Assembly: GCA_038103905.1 (NCBI GenBank)
Contig: JAYNZW010000007.1
Coordinates: forward strand, 17,379 to 81,378
Source of the DNA: CABYIR01 sp038103905
GTDB taxonomy: Bacteria > Pseudomonadota > Alphaproteobacteria > Pelagibacterales > AG-422-B15
DNA length: 64,000 nucleotides
Reading direction: 5' to 3'
Shown here: positions 27,185-35,833 of the stretch, piece by piece
Layout: the number at the start of each line of letters is the position of its first letter
How positions within the stretch are numbered: the stretch's first letter is position 1
Position numbers and translations under genes: made by a program
The notes under the pieces: model-generated
Database searches by the model: none
Told to the model about the DNA's origin: nothing
The model's input: the letters and a program-made list of their open reading frames with translations, nothing else

Positions 27185-27790
27185 ATGAGCAAAAAAGTAA
27201 ATAAGAAACCATCGAGAAAAGAAGCTGAAGAAGCTGTTCGTACATTAATTAAATGGGCTGGCGATGATGTAAATCGTGAGGGTTTAATTGATACTCCTAA
27301 GCGAGTAGTTAATGCATACAATGATTGGTTTTCTGGTTATAACGAAGATCCAAAAGAAATTTTAAAAAGAACTTTTTCTGAGACTGGTGGGTATGATGAA
27401 GTAATAATGTTAAAAGATATTAGAATCGAATCCCATTGTGAACATCATATAGCTCCATTCATTGGAAATGCCCATGTAGCATATCTCCCTAATAAACGAG
27501 TTGTCGGAATAAGTAAGTTAGCAAGAATTACTAATATATTTGCTAAGCGAATGCAGGTTCAAGAAAAGTTAACATCAGAAATTGCTACTTGTATTCAAGA
27601 ATGCTTGAAACCTAAAGGTGTTGCCGTAGTCGTAGAAGCTCAACATGAATGTATGACTACTAGAGGTGTTCACATGCCAGGAATATCAATGGTAACAAGC
27701 AAACTTCTAGGAAAATTCAGAACTGATGCATCTACTCGAAGAGAGTTTTACAGTATGCTCAATCAAGGTCCTATACTCAGAAAAAACTAA
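27185..27790 (+). CDS. folE: GTP cyclohydrolase I
   Basis: 201 residues. The zinc ligands and active site are intact: IESHCEHHIAPF, VGISKLARI and AQHECMTTRGVHMPG. It converts GTP to 7,8-dihydroneopterin triphosphate, the first step of folate (and pterin) synthesis; acts as a cytoplasmic decamer. The first 20 residues are basic and variable. trkH follows 20 bases later. The folate supply fits with the tetrahydrofolate-dependent sarcosine oxidase in the window, though that link is not specific. Confidence 0.95.
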   Translation: MSKKVNKKPSRKEAEEAVRTLIKWAGDDVNREGLIDTPKRVVNAYNDWFSGYNEDPKEILKRTFSETGGYDEVIMLKDIRIESHCEHHIAPFIGNAHVAYLPNKRVVGISKLARITNIFAKRMQVQEKLTSEIATCIQECLKPKGVAVVVEAQHECMTTRGVHMPGISMVTSKLLGKFRTDASTRREFYSMLNQGPILRKN

Positions 27791-27810
27791 TATAAAATTA
27801 TTTACAAATA

Positions 27811-29262
27811 ATGCTGCATTTTAAATTAATACTTAATGTATTAGGCATATTGCTTATTGCAATTGGAATATTGATGTTCATTCCTTTGATTTTTGATCTT
27901 GTTTATCAAAATACTTCTTGGTTTTCTTTTCTAATTAGCGCGCTGATATCAGTTTCTTTTGGCATTGCTCTCTTCCTATCTACAAGAGGTAGCAATAAAG
28001 AAAGACTCATTATGCAGGATGCCTTTCTTCTAACATCTTCTTCCTGGTTACTAATAGCACTATTTGGTTGTATTCCATTTTTTTTATCTGAGACAAATAT
28101 GAATTTTACTGACTCTTTTTTTGAGTCAATGTCTGGTGTAACTACAACAGGCTCATCAGTTATTCAAAATATCAGTGATATGTCAGAAGGTATTCTCATT
28201 TGGAGAGCTCTATTGCAATGGGTTGGTGGTGTAGGTATTATTGTAATGGCCTTAAGTATACTTCCCGTACTACAGGTCGGTGGCATGCAGGTTTTTAGGG
28301 CTGAGTCCTCTGATACTACTGATAAAATATTACCTAGAACAGCGCAGATTTCTACTGCAGTAATTGCAATTTATTGTGTTTTAACTTTCTCTTGCTTTGC
28401 TCTTTATTGGATCTTTGGGATGAACGCGTTTGACTCTTTTGCTCATGCAATGACTACAATAGCAACTGGGGGATTTTCTACAAAAAATGAATCGATTGGT
28501 TTTTTTAATAATTCATATATTGAGTATACCTCTGCAATTTTTATGATTTTAAGCAGCTTACCTATTCTTATATATTTAAAATTTTCTAAACAGCAATTCA
28601 AATCAGTCTTTAATGATACTCAGGTAAGAGCATTTCTTATTATTATTTTCACTAGTGTTATCTTGGTAATTTTTTATCTATGGCTAAATGATATTAAAAA
28701 TTTAAATGAGTCTATCAGACACGGCTTTGTTAATGTTACTTCAATAATAACAGGAACTGGCTATACAACTGATAACTATAATTTATGGGGACCATTTCCA
28801 ATTTATCTACTTTTTTTTGGTATGTTTATTGGAGGGTGTGCAGGATCAACAACCTGTGGGATAAAAGTTTTTCGATTTCAAATCTTATTTGAAACATTCA
28901 AAAATCAAATACAGCAATTATTGCACCCTCACGGAGTGTTTGTTCCTCATTATAATCATAAGAAGTTAGAAAGTGACGTAACTACATCAGTCATGAGTTT
29001 TTTCTTTGTTTTTATTTTGGTTTTTGTCGCTATAACTTTATTATTATCAATGACGAATCTGGACTTCGTTACATCACTGTCAGCGGCTGCTACTTCTTTA
29101 GCAAACGTTGGTCCTGGCTTAGGTTCAACAATAGGACCTGAAAGTACATTTTATAGTCTTTCGGTAACAGCAAAGTGGATACTCATCATCTCTATGCTAT
29201 TAGGTAGACTTGAACTATTCACTATTTTAGTTTTATTTCTTCCTGCTTTTTGGAGAAAGTAA
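27811..29262 (+). CDS. trkH: TrkH family potassium uptake protein
   Basis: A 483-residue membrane protein with four K+-channel-like repeats, seen as filter loops SGVTTTGSSV, TIATGGFSTKN, SIITGTGYTTDN and SLANVGPGLG. Other family segments are LLQWVGGVGIIVMALSILP and GCAGSTTCGIKVFR. It forms the K+ translocating subunit and normally works with cytoplasmic TrkA, which is not in the window. Its stop codon abuts the stop of argF on the other strand. Confidence 0.93.
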   Translation: MLHFKLILNVLGILLIAIGILMFIPLIFDLVYQNTSWFSFLISALISVSFGIALFLSTRGSNKERLIMQDAFLLTSSSWLLIALFGCIPFFLSETNMNFTDSFFESMSGVTTTGSSVIQNISDMSEGILIWRALLQWVGGVGIIVMALSILPVLQVGGMQVFRAESSDTTDKILPRTAQISTAVIAIYCVLTFSCFALYWIFGMNAFDSFAHAMTTIATGGFSTKNESIGFFNNSYIEYTSAIFMILSSLPILIYLKFSKQQFKSVFNDTQVRAFLIIIFTSVILVIFYLWLNDIKNLNESIRHGFVNVTSIITGTGYTTDNYNLWGPFPIYLLFFGMFIGGCAGSTTCGIKVFRFQILFETFKNQIQQLLHPHGVFVPHYNHKKLESDVTTSVMSFFFVFILVFVAITLLLSMTNLDFVTSLSAAATSLANVGPGLGSTIGPESTFYSLSVTAKWILIISMLLGRLELFTILVLFLPAFWRK

Positions 29263-30171
29263 TTAAAGACACCATTTCAATATCTCTTTTTGTATGTGAA
29301 GTCTATTTTGTGCCTCATCCCATACAACTGATTGTGGACCATCAATAACATCTGAGGTTACTTCTTGCCCTCTTTTAGCAGGCAAACAGTGCATAAAAAT
29401 ACAATCATTTCCTACAAGATTCATTATTTTCTCATTAACTGTATATTCACCTAATTCAGAAATAATTTTTTCTTGTATTTTTTCTCCCATTGACTCCCAG
29501 GTATCAGTTATAACTACATCTGCTCTACTAATATCTTTTATATTATTATAAATTTTAATTTTTTCTAAATCAGGTTTTACATTATACATCTCACATTTTT
29601 TGCTATATTCATCGATATAATAATCATTAGTAAAGATACTTAAGTTTATACCAAGATTTAAATTTGCAATCTCAATCCATGATCGAGTTACATTTGTGAT
29701 AGGACCAATCCAATTAACTCTTACGCCATCTAAGCCTGATTTTTTTTCATAAATTGTCATTAAATCTGCTATTGCTTGACATGGATGCGAAAAATCTGAA
29801 AGACCATTTATAATTGGTATTGATGAAAAACTTGCCATTTGTTGAATAGTTTCGTGTGATTGAGAACGATACATGACTATATCCACATATTGTGACATAG
29901 TTTTAGCGGTATCACTTATACTTTCTTTATTATTGCCTAAATGTAATTTATTTTGATCAATCACAATACACTGGCCTCCAAGCTTTCTCATTGCAACGTC
30001 AAAAGATAATCTGGTTCTGGTAGAAGGCTTTTCAAAAATTGAAGCAAGAATTTTACCATCGGCAAAATTCTTGTCGTCATTTTCTTTATTAGACTTTATG
30101 TTGATCGCATTAGAAATAAAACTCTGAACTAAATGATGATCTACATCATAGATTGATAAGAAATTATTCAT
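29263..30171 (-). CDS. argF: Ornithine carbamoyltransferase
   Basis: 302 residues. Carbamoyl-phosphate motif STRTR (in KPSTRTRLSFD), HPCQAIADL, ornithine loop MHCLPAKRGQEV, and DVVITDTWESMG. It makes citrulline from ornithine and carbamoyl phosphate in arginine synthesis, as a cytoplasmic trimer. It follows argD by 2 bases. The order argD-argF near a divergent gcrA is typical of alphaproteobacteria. Confidence 0.95.
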   Translation of the reverse strand: MNNFLSIYDVDHHLVQSFISNAINIKSNKENDDKNFADGKILASIFEKPSTRTRLSFDVAMRKLGGQCIVIDQNKLHLGNNKESISDTAKTMSQYVDIVMYRSQSHETIQQMASFSSIPIINGLSDFSHPCQAIADLMTIYEKKSGLDGVRVNWIGPITNVTRSWIEIANLNLGINLSIFTNDYYIDEYSKKCEMYNVKPDLEKIKIYNNIKDISRADVVITDTWESMGEKIQEKIISELGEYTVNEKIMNLVGNDCIFMHCLPAKRGQEVTSDVIDGPQSVVWDEAQNRLHIQKEILKWCL

Positions 30172-30173
30172 AG

Positions 30174-31337
30174 TTAACTCAGTTTTTTACAAGCTTTTCT
30201 GATAATAGATAAAGCGACATCACAGTCTTTTATTGAAATATTAAGTGGTGGAAGAAGCCTAACAACATTATCTGAAGCTTTTATTGTCAACATTTTATGA
30301 TTCCTTAACTCATCAACGAATGCTGTGTTTTCAATTTTACATTTCAAACCTAAAATTAGACCTTTTCCTCGAACTTCAGCAATAATTTTAGGAAAATCAT
30401 TTATTATTTTAGATAATTCATCTATCAAGTAATTTGAGGTTTTACTTAAATTAGAAAAAAATTCTGAGTCCATTAATTCAAGTACAGATCTTCCCACAGA
30501 ACATGCTAGTGGATTTCCACCAAATGTTGATCCATGAGTACCATGACCCATAGTTTCACCAACTTTTTTCGAGGTCAAACATGCACCAATAGGAAAACCA
30601 TTGCCGAGCGCTTTTGCAATTGTCATAATATCAGGAACAATTCCACTCCACTGATGAGCAAACATTTTTCCTGACCTTCCAATTCCACATTGAACTTCGT
30701 CAAATATGAGTAAAATATTTTTCTCATCACAAATTTTTCTTAAACCTTCCAAACAATGCTCTGGTATTACAGATACTCCACCTTCACCTTGAATGGGCTC
30801 TACAAGTATAGCAGCAACATCTTGATCAATAACTTCTTTAAGAGCTTCATGGTCACCAAAGGGTAGATTAATAAATCCATCGATTGATGTATTAAAGCCC
30901 TCAAGTTTAGAAGGTCCTCCAGCAGCAAGAGCGCCTAGAGTTCTTCCATGAAATGACCCTGAAAATGTAATTATCTTATTTTTTGTCACTGAGCCTTCTG
31001 TAGAATAAAAATATCTTCGTGCAATTTTTATTGCAGCCTCTATTGACTCAGTCCCTGAATTACAGAAAAAAACGTAGTCTGCAAAACTTAATTCACATAG
31101 TTTTTTTGCAAGCACTTCTTGTTCAGGAATATTGTACACATTTGATACATGCCATAGTTTTTTGGCTTGCTCAGTCAGAGCATTATTTAATACTGGATGA
31201 GAATAACCTAATGAATTTACTGCTATACCTGATCCAAAATCTAAATATTTGTCTCCATTTTGTTCAATTAGATAAGATCCTTCACCGTTAATAAATGTAA
31301 GATTTGACCTTGGATAAGTTTTTAAAATATTTGTCAT
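30174..31337 (-). CDS. argD: Acetylornithine aminotransferase (class III PLP enzyme)
   Basis: 387 residues. FCNSGTESIEAAIKIAR (PLP phosphate site), GSFHGRTLGALAAGG, LLIFDEVQCGIGRSG, and the PLP lysine in TIAKALGNGFPIGA. It transfers the amino group from glutamate to N-acetylglutamate semialdehyde in arginine synthesis, and in many bacteria the same enzyme serves the DAP pathway. That is relevant because dapD and dapE are in the window and no separate dapC is seen. It follows the ABC-2 permease gene by 1 base on the same strand. Confidence 0.93.
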   Translation of the reverse strand: MTNILKTYPRSNLTFINGEGSYLIEQNGDKYLDFGSGIAVNSLGYSHPVLNNALTEQAKKLWHVSNVYNIPEQEVLAKKLCELSFADYVFFCNSGTESIEAAIKIARRYFYSTEGSVTKNKIITFSGSFHGRTLGALAAGGPSKLEGFNTSIDGFINLPFGDHEALKEVIDQDVAAILVEPIQGEGGVSVIPEHCLEGLRKICDEKNILLIFDEVQCGIGRSGKMFAHQWSGIVPDIMTIAKALGNGFPIGACLTSKKVGETMGHGTHGSTFGGNPLACSVGRSVLELMDSEFFSNLSKTSNYLIDELSKIINDFPKIIAEVRGKGLILGLKCKIENTAFVDELRNHKMLTIKASDNVVRLLPPLNISIKDCDVALSIIRKACKKLS

Positions 31338-31338
31338 A

Positions 31339-32106
31339 CTAATGTCTTAATTTGTATCCACTTTGTAAAACGAAATAGGAAAAGAACAACAGAATAATAA
31401 AACAAATTACTAAAATTTGCATTGAAACCATAAGTTCAACATCACTTGAACCTATAAAACCATAACGAAATCCATCAATCATATAAAAAAAAGGATTAAA
31501 TAGACTTAGATTTTGAATAAATTCAGGGAGTACTTTAATTGAATAAAACGTCCCAGATAAAAAAGAAAGAGGAATGATAATAAAATTATCTACTGTGCCT
31601 AGATGATCCCATTTGTCAGCCCAAATTCCAGTTAGCAAACCTATTAATGAAAGAATGGCAGATGAAAATACTGCAAAAAATAAAATTATACCAAAACTAT
31701 ATGTTTCTATTTGAACAAAAGGTGACATAAAAATAGCAGAGGCCATAGCAACTATTAAACCTCGAGTAATACCAACAAGTATAAAAGTAACTATAATTTG
31801 AAAATTTGATATGGGAGGCATTAATAAATCGACAATATTGCCTTGAACCTTAGACATTAGTAATGATGATGAGTTATTCATGAATGCATTTTGTATAATT
31901 GTCATCATGATTAATCCTGGAAATAAAAAAGTTTTAAAATCAGTAACTATAAATTCATTTCTAGAAGTTCCAATTGCGGTACTAAAAATTATCATGAATA
32001 GAAGAGTAGTTGCGGCAGGTGCTAATATTGTTTGACCAGGTATCTTAGTAAATCTTCTAAGCTCTTTGATATAAAGAGTTATAAATCGAATATAATATGC
32101 ACTCAT
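31339..32106 (-). CDS. ABC-2 type transporter permease
   Basis: A 255-residue membrane protein with six hydrophobic segments and the ABC-2 signature region FIIIPLSFLSGTFYSI plus NPFFYMIDGFRYGFIG, close to the YadH/NodJ group. It would form the channel of an export system, but no ATPase gene is adjacent: downstream are argD and argF, upstream is the divergent gcrA. The ATPase must be elsewhere or the pair has been split. The substrate is unknown. Confidence 0.88.
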   Translation of the reverse strand: MSAYYIRFITLYIKELRRFTKIPGQTILAPAATTLLFMIIFSTAIGTSRNEFIVTDFKTFLFPGLIMMTIIQNAFMNNSSSLLMSKVQGNIVDLLMPPISNFQIIVTFILVGITRGLIVAMASAIFMSPFVQIETYSFGIILFFAVFSSAILSLIGLLTGIWADKWDHLGTVDNFIIIPLSFLSGTFYSIKVLPEFIQNLSLFNPFFYMIDGFRYGFIGSSDVELMVSMQILVICFIILLFFSYFVLQSGYKLRH

Positions 32107-32170
32107 AAAGTCTATTTAAATAAATTGTTAAAAAAGTCATTAATAAATAGATTTCAATTTTTACCTTTAA

Positions 32171-32216
32171 TATATGAATTCATTTATCTTTTTACAAAAA
32201 ACAAAGAATTCATATA
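32171..32216. repeat. 11-base inverted repeat between the ABC-2 permease gene and gcrA
   Basis: TATATGAATTC at 32171-32181 and GAATTCATATA at 32206-32216 are perfect inverted copies separated by 24 bases, which themselves contain TTTTT/AAAAA complementarity, so the whole can fold as a cruciform or hairpin. It is centred about 100 bases upstream of the gcrA start. It may be a binding site pair for a regulator of this divergent promoter region (inference). No GANTC methylation site is visible in the gap 32107-32293. Confidence 0.45.
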
Positions 32217-32293
32217 AATTTTCCATATATTGTGTATTTGTATTGCAATATTCCTATATGTGGTGTTAAATTTGATCAACTTTTGGAGGAAAT

Positions 32294-32743
32294 ATGGCTT
32301 GGACACATGAAAAAATTGAGGTTTTAAAAAAACTTTGGGATGAGGGACTGACAGCAAGCAGAATAGCCCACGAAATTGGCGGTATGACAAGAAATGCTGT
32401 AATTGGTAAAGCTCATAGATTGGGCTTGTCTGGGCGTATGCAGTCTAAAAGTAAAAATTCTTCTATCTCAATAGTTAGAAAAAAGAAAAATAGTCCTTAC
32501 AACAAAAAAATTGTTGAAATTTCAACCCAAGTCGATGAACCAATGAACCCTACTCAATTTCTTGATATAAAAGATGGTATGTGTCGCTGGCCTTTAGGGG
32601 AACCGGGCGAAAATGATTTTAAGTTTTGTGGTAGAAAAACAAATGAAAAAGTTTACTGCGAACATCATCATACGATGGCATTTCAACCGCTTACATCAAT
32701 TAGAAGTCGAAAAAAAGTTAGTAAAAAATTTAGAATTGCCTAA
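32294..32743 (+). CDS. gcrA: GcrA cell cycle regulator
   Basis: 149 residues. The N-terminal helix-turn-helix is nearly invariant for GcrA: TASRIAHEIGGMTRNAVIGK followed by AHRLGLSGR. The C-terminal domain has CRWPLGEPG, FCGRKT and YCEHH. GcrA works with the sigma70 holoenzyme and GANTC methylation to control cell-cycle genes in alphaproteobacteria, so this gene is a strong taxonomic marker. It has a clear ribosome site (GGAGGA) 7 bases before the ATG. Its last bases overlap a small convergent membrane peptide gene. Confidence 0.95.
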   Translation: MAWTHEKIEVLKKLWDEGLTASRIAHEIGGMTRNAVIGKAHRLGLSGRMQSKSKNSSISIVRKKKNSPYNKKIVEISTQVDEPMNPTQFLDIKDGMCRWPLGEPGENDFKFCGRKTNEKVYCEHHHTMAFQPLTSIRSRKKVSKKFRIA

Positions 32744-32826
32744 ATAATTGATAGTAAAAAACTCAACCCTAAAGAAAATAAGAGTATCAAAATTAAAACA
32801 ACAATTACACTGTTTTGTAAGCTCAT
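32740..32826 (-). CDS. Small membrane peptide, 28 residues (candidate)
   Basis: An ATG at 32826 opens a 28-codon frame, MSLQNSVIVVLILILLFS and so on, ending in a TAG at 32740-32742 that overlaps the end of gcrA. The peptide is one uninterrupted hydrophobic helix after a short polar start. A strong Shine-Dalgarno (AGGAGA, 6 bases before ATG) includes the stop codon of the M48 protease gene, so the two would be translationally coupled. I do not recognise the family; a small membrane subunit or regulator of the envelope protease is a guess from position. Confidence 0.55.
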   Translation of the reverse strand: MSLQNSVIVVLILILLFSLGLSFLLSII

Positions 32827-32835
32827 ATTTGTCTC

Positions 32836-33921
32836 CTAATTACTTTTATATTTTGGCATTAAATTGACACCTCTATCAAGTTGATCTTGTACTTCTTTTA
32901 CATATGTTTCAAGTCTTACATATCTCTCACTAGTTGAAGGATGAGTTCCTCCACCTGAGTATATTGAGTTTGGCACCTCAACTGCAAATCGTCTCCAAAA
33001 ATTTGGAGCTTTAGAAATATCGTAGCCAGATAAGGCTAATATATAAACACTTAAGTAGTCTGCCTCATTTTCATAATCTATAGAGTAAGAAGTAGCACCA
33101 ATATTCGCTCCTAGATCCATGGCATCAGCTGGATTAGCTCCAATTGCAATTCCTAAAAGTAAACCAACTAGAGCGCCTGTATTGGCATTTTGAATTTTAT
33201 CCGCGACATGATGGTTGGCATTATGCGCAAGCTCATGAGCGAAGACAATGGGTACCCCCATTTCATCTTGAAGAAGCCATTTTGCCATACGCAGTGAAAA
33301 TACAATATTATTTCCATCAGCATATGCATTGAAAGTATTATTGTCTAAATCGATCGCGTAATTAAATCTGCATCTTGCTTCTGTTAGTATGGAAAAATCA
33401 TTTTCACTACCATTACGAGAAATTTTAAGATTAATGGTTGACGCATTTTTCTTACTTACGTGTTTATAAAAATCATAAATTGCTTTATCACCACTAGGAG
33501 CTTTTTTACCATTAATTTTGATTATTTCATCTCCAATCCTTAGTCCATTTCTTGCAGCGGGGCTATCGTTTCCAATAGCAACAATTTTTAGACCATCATT
33601 TAGATTTAATATTGAATTGATTTCATCTCTTATCGGTTCTGGAGCATCAAATTTTGTTGCAACATCCACACCTAAACCAAATATTATATCTTCCCCTTTA
33701 CAAAATTCTGAAGCTTTGTAAAGCATATCAATTCCAATAGGCACAAAAGATTGATAAGTTCTAAGCCAACTATCAGCAAAAAGTTGATTTTGAATTTTTT
33801 GTTCATCAATTGATAGCTGCTGATCATAACTAGGCAATGAAGATTGAGGTTGAGCACAACTGAATAGAAAAAATAAAATTAATAAAATTGAATATTTACT
33901 ATTTTGATAATAGAGCATCAT
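32836..33921 (-). CDS. M48-family metalloprotease lipoprotein with PDZ domain
   Basis: 361 residues. N-terminal lipoprotein signal with lipobox LFSC about residue 22, so anchored on the periplasmic side. Next is a PDZ-like domain (about 90-165: VAIGNDSPAARNGLRIGDEI, then IKINGKKAPSGD). The zinc motif HELAH lies in VFAHELAHNANHH, with a glycine-rich hydrophobic stretch (LVGLLLGIAIGANPADAMDL) and the third ligand region DYENEADYLSVYIL. It probably degrades or processes misfolded envelope proteins, like BepA/LoiP relatives with an added PDZ. It overlaps the upstream EamA gene by 23 bases. Confidence 0.85.
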   Translation of the reverse strand: MMLYYQNSKYSILLILFFLFSCAQPQSSLPSYDQQLSIDEQKIQNQLFADSWLRTYQSFVPIGIDMLYKASEFCKGEDIIFGLGVDVATKFDAPEPIRDEINSILNLNDGLKIVAIGNDSPAARNGLRIGDEIIKINGKKAPSGDKAIYDFYKHVSKKNASTINLKISRNGSENDFSILTEARCRFNYAIDLDNNTFNAYADGNNIVFSLRMAKWLLQDEMGVPIVFAHELAHNANHHVADKIQNANTGALVGLLLGIAIGANPADAMDLGANIGATSYSIDYENEADYLSVYILALSGYDISKAPNFWRRFAVEVPNSIYSGGGTHPSTSERYVRLETYVKEVQDQLDRGVNLMPKYKSN

Positions 33922-34786
33922 CTCTTTTTTTTTCTTTTTTTATCATGATTAGTGAGTGAATGAAAATAATCAATACAATTATTGATCCTCCAATCAGCGT
34001 ATTTCTTGTTGGTTCTTCAGCTATAAAAAACCAAACCCAGAGGGGTCCAAAGGCTGTTTCGAGTAGAAAAAAAATACCAACTTCAGGAGAAGTTACATAT
34101 TTTGGAGCAATAGTTATAAAAAGAAAAGACACACCAACAGTGATAATCATCAATAACGAGAATAATAGATCAAATCCTCCAATAACTAAAGTAGATGCAA
34201 AAGGGAGAGCTACTACTGCTGTTAAAAATTTAGCAAATATATAGGAGGGAACAAAATTTATATGATTATATCGTCTCATTACTGTCAAACTAGCTCCCAT
34301 ACTCAAAGCGCATAATAATCCAAAAAAATCACCAAGAAATCGTCCCATTTCATAGGACTCATAAAATATAAAAATAATAGTTATTAAACATGCAATCATA
34401 CTTAACCAAGTCAATAATAATGGCCGCTCATTTAGAAAAATTGCTGAGAACAATGCTGCGGCTAATGGAATTAGACTGATCATTATTAATGCATTAGCAA
34501 CATTTGTATTCGCCACAGCAAAAATAAAAGTGATATTTGAAAAAAGAATAAATAAAGCATTAATGACTCCTGGAATACCCATATCATAAAAGTCATTTAG
34601 GGTTTTGCCTTTGAATAAAATTAGATACCCGATAAAAAGAGCAACTGAAGGAAAAAGTGAACGATAAAAAAGAGCGCTCCATGTATCTAAACTAATAAGT
34701 CTAATCAAGAGAGTATCAGGAGTTATTATCATTACTCCAATAAATGCAAACAATGTTCCTTTTTGAGTATTTGTTAAGTTCGTCAT
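33899..34786 (-). CDS. EamA (DMT) family transporter
   Basis: A 295-residue, ten-helix inner membrane protein of the drug/metabolite transporter superfamily. First half: FAFIGVMIITPDTLLIRLIS and FIFAVANTNVANALIMISL; the second half repeats the pattern, ending with a charged Lys/Arg/Asp tail. The substrate is unknown. It is distinct from the EamA protein at 7286-8194. It starts about 10 bases after the tRNA-Arg region on the same strand and overlaps the M48 protease start. Confidence 0.83.
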   Translation of the reverse strand: MTNLTNTQKGTLFAFIGVMIITPDTLLIRLISLDTWSALFYRSLFPSVALFIGYLILFKGKTLNDFYDMGIPGVINALFILFSNITFIFAVANTNVANALIMISLIPLAAALFSAIFLNERPLLLTWLSMIACLITIIFIFYESYEMGRFLGDFFGLLCALSMGASLTVMRRYNHINFVPSYIFAKFLTAVVALPFASTLVIGGFDLLFSLLMIITVGVSFLFITIAPKYVTSPEVGIFFLLETAFGPLWVWFFIAEEPTRNTLIGGSIIVLIIFIHSLIMIKKEKKRDDALLSK

Positions 34787-34796
34787 AATTTAATAG

Positions 34797-34873
34797 TGGT
34801 GCGCCGGGAGAGATTCGAACTCCCGACCCCCAGATTCGTAGTCTGGTGCTCTATCCAGCTGAGCCACCGGCGC
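34797..34873 (-). tRNA. tRNA-Arg (anticodon ACG)
   Basis: A 77-base cloverleaf on the minus strand. Acceptor GCGCCGG pairs with CCGGCGC; anticodon stem CCAGA/TCTGG encloses the loop CTACGAA with anticodon ACG (read as ICG after deamination); the T arm GGGAG-TTCGAAT-CTCCC is perfect; discriminator A and an encoded CCA follow (34797-34799). TATATT at 34883-34888, nine bases before the 5' end, is a plausible -10. Confidence 0.95.
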
Positions 34874-34903
34874 AATCATTGAAATATAGCATAATAAAAT
34901 ATA

Positions 34904-35596
34904 TTATGACTTAATTCTTTTTTTTATAAATTTAAAAGCTATAGGCAATAAAACTATCAAACCTATGAGAAGAATTGGTAGAAAATTATTTAAATTAAAT
35001 AACACACTACTATCAAATTCTCTTGCTTCTACTATATCACCAATACCATTTCCAATACTCGATAGAATGTATGCCCAAGGTATTACACCAAATACAGTCG
35101 CAATGAAGTAATCTCTAAATTTCATATCAAAAATAGCAGGAAGAAGATTCTGAACACCAAAAGGAACCCCTCCTATAACTCGGATGAAAAGTAAATAACT
35201 TATTGCATTTCTATTAAATCCATTTTTAAAAGTTCTAAATTTATTACCAAGCTTATTCAAAAGATAATTTTTAAAAAAATACCTTGCATAAATGAATACA
35301 ATTACTGCCCCTATAACCTCCCCTATAATGCAGATGATTAAACCGCTTACTAAGCCAAAATAAAACCCTGATAGAATGCATACCGGTGTAATAGGGCCCA
35401 TTAATGAGATTGAAATTGCAATAACAAGAATACAAATTATTAAAGATGTATAATAATTTTCATTGATAAACTCAGATATTAATCCATGTTGGGTAATAAT
35501 AAATTCCATTGAAATTGGATTATAATTGCCGATTATATATATGATAATTGCCAGAAAAATTGCTGTAATTATGCCAATTTTAATACCTTTGCTCAT
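34904..35596 (-). CDS. TVP38/TMEM64 family (DedA-like) membrane protein
   Basis: A 230-residue inner membrane protein of the SNARE-associated Golgi/VTT family. The core motif is visible as ISLMGPITPVCILSGFYFG, GEVIGAVIVFIYARYFF, and the late FIRVIGGVPFGVQNLLPAIF with GVIPWAYILSSIGNGIGD. Family members are linked to lipid scrambling or undecaprenyl/phospholipid transport, but the specific role is unknown. It is the first minus-strand gene in this arm; the rpmH promoter lies just upstream in the other direction. Confidence 0.87.
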   Translation of the reverse strand: MSKGIKIGIITAIFLAIIIYIIGNYNPISMEFIITQHGLISEFINENYYTSLIICILVIAISISLMGPITPVCILSGFYFGLVSGLIICIIGEVIGAVIVFIYARYFFKNYLLNKLGNKFRTFKNGFNRNAISYLLFIRVIGGVPFGVQNLLPAIFDMKFRDYFIATVFGVIPWAYILSSIGNGIGDIVEAREFDSSVLFNLNNFLPILLIGLIVLLPIAFKFIKKRIKS

Positions 35597-35622
35597 CCAT
35601 CAATAGCTGAAATTGTTATTAT

Positions 35623-35651
35623 TTGACTATAGTGCTAATGCCATTTATAAG
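35623..35651 (+). promoter_or_regulatory. Sigma70-type promoter of rpmH-rnpA
   Basis: TTGACT (35623-35628) and TATAAG (35646-35651) are separated by the ideal 17 bases and lie 25 bases before the rpmH ATG, predicting a short leader of about 19 bases. This is the best promoter match I found in the window, as expected for a ribosomal protein gene. Confidence 0.75.
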
Positions 35652-35676
35652 CCACTAACAAATATAGTCAAAGATT

Positions 35677-35811
35677 ATGAAAAGAACATTTCAGCCAAGT
35701 AACTTAGTAAAAAAACGCAGACACGGTTTCAGAGCTCGATCAGCCACTAAAGATGGAAGAATAATTTTAGCTCGGCGTCGTTCAAAAGGCAGAAAAGAAT
35801 TATCAGCCTAG
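35677..35811 (+). CDS. rpmH: 50S ribosomal protein L34
   Basis: 44 residues, too short for a long-ORF search. MKRTFQPSNLVKKRRHGF, then RARSATKDGRIILARRRSKG, is the classic highly basic L34 sequence. It is part of the large ribosomal subunit. The gene leads the conserved rpmH-rnpA-yidD-yidC block and has a near-consensus promoter 25 bases upstream. Confidence 0.97.
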   Translation: MKRTFQPSNLVKKRRHGFRARSATKDGRIILARRRSKGRKELSA

Positions 35812-35833
35812 TCCTAAACATTCTTAATGAAGC

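Noticed and set aside
35597..35676. Chromosomal origin next to rpmH
   Set aside because: The gap is only 80 bases, with a promoter but no cluster of DnaA boxes, and dnaA is not adjacent.
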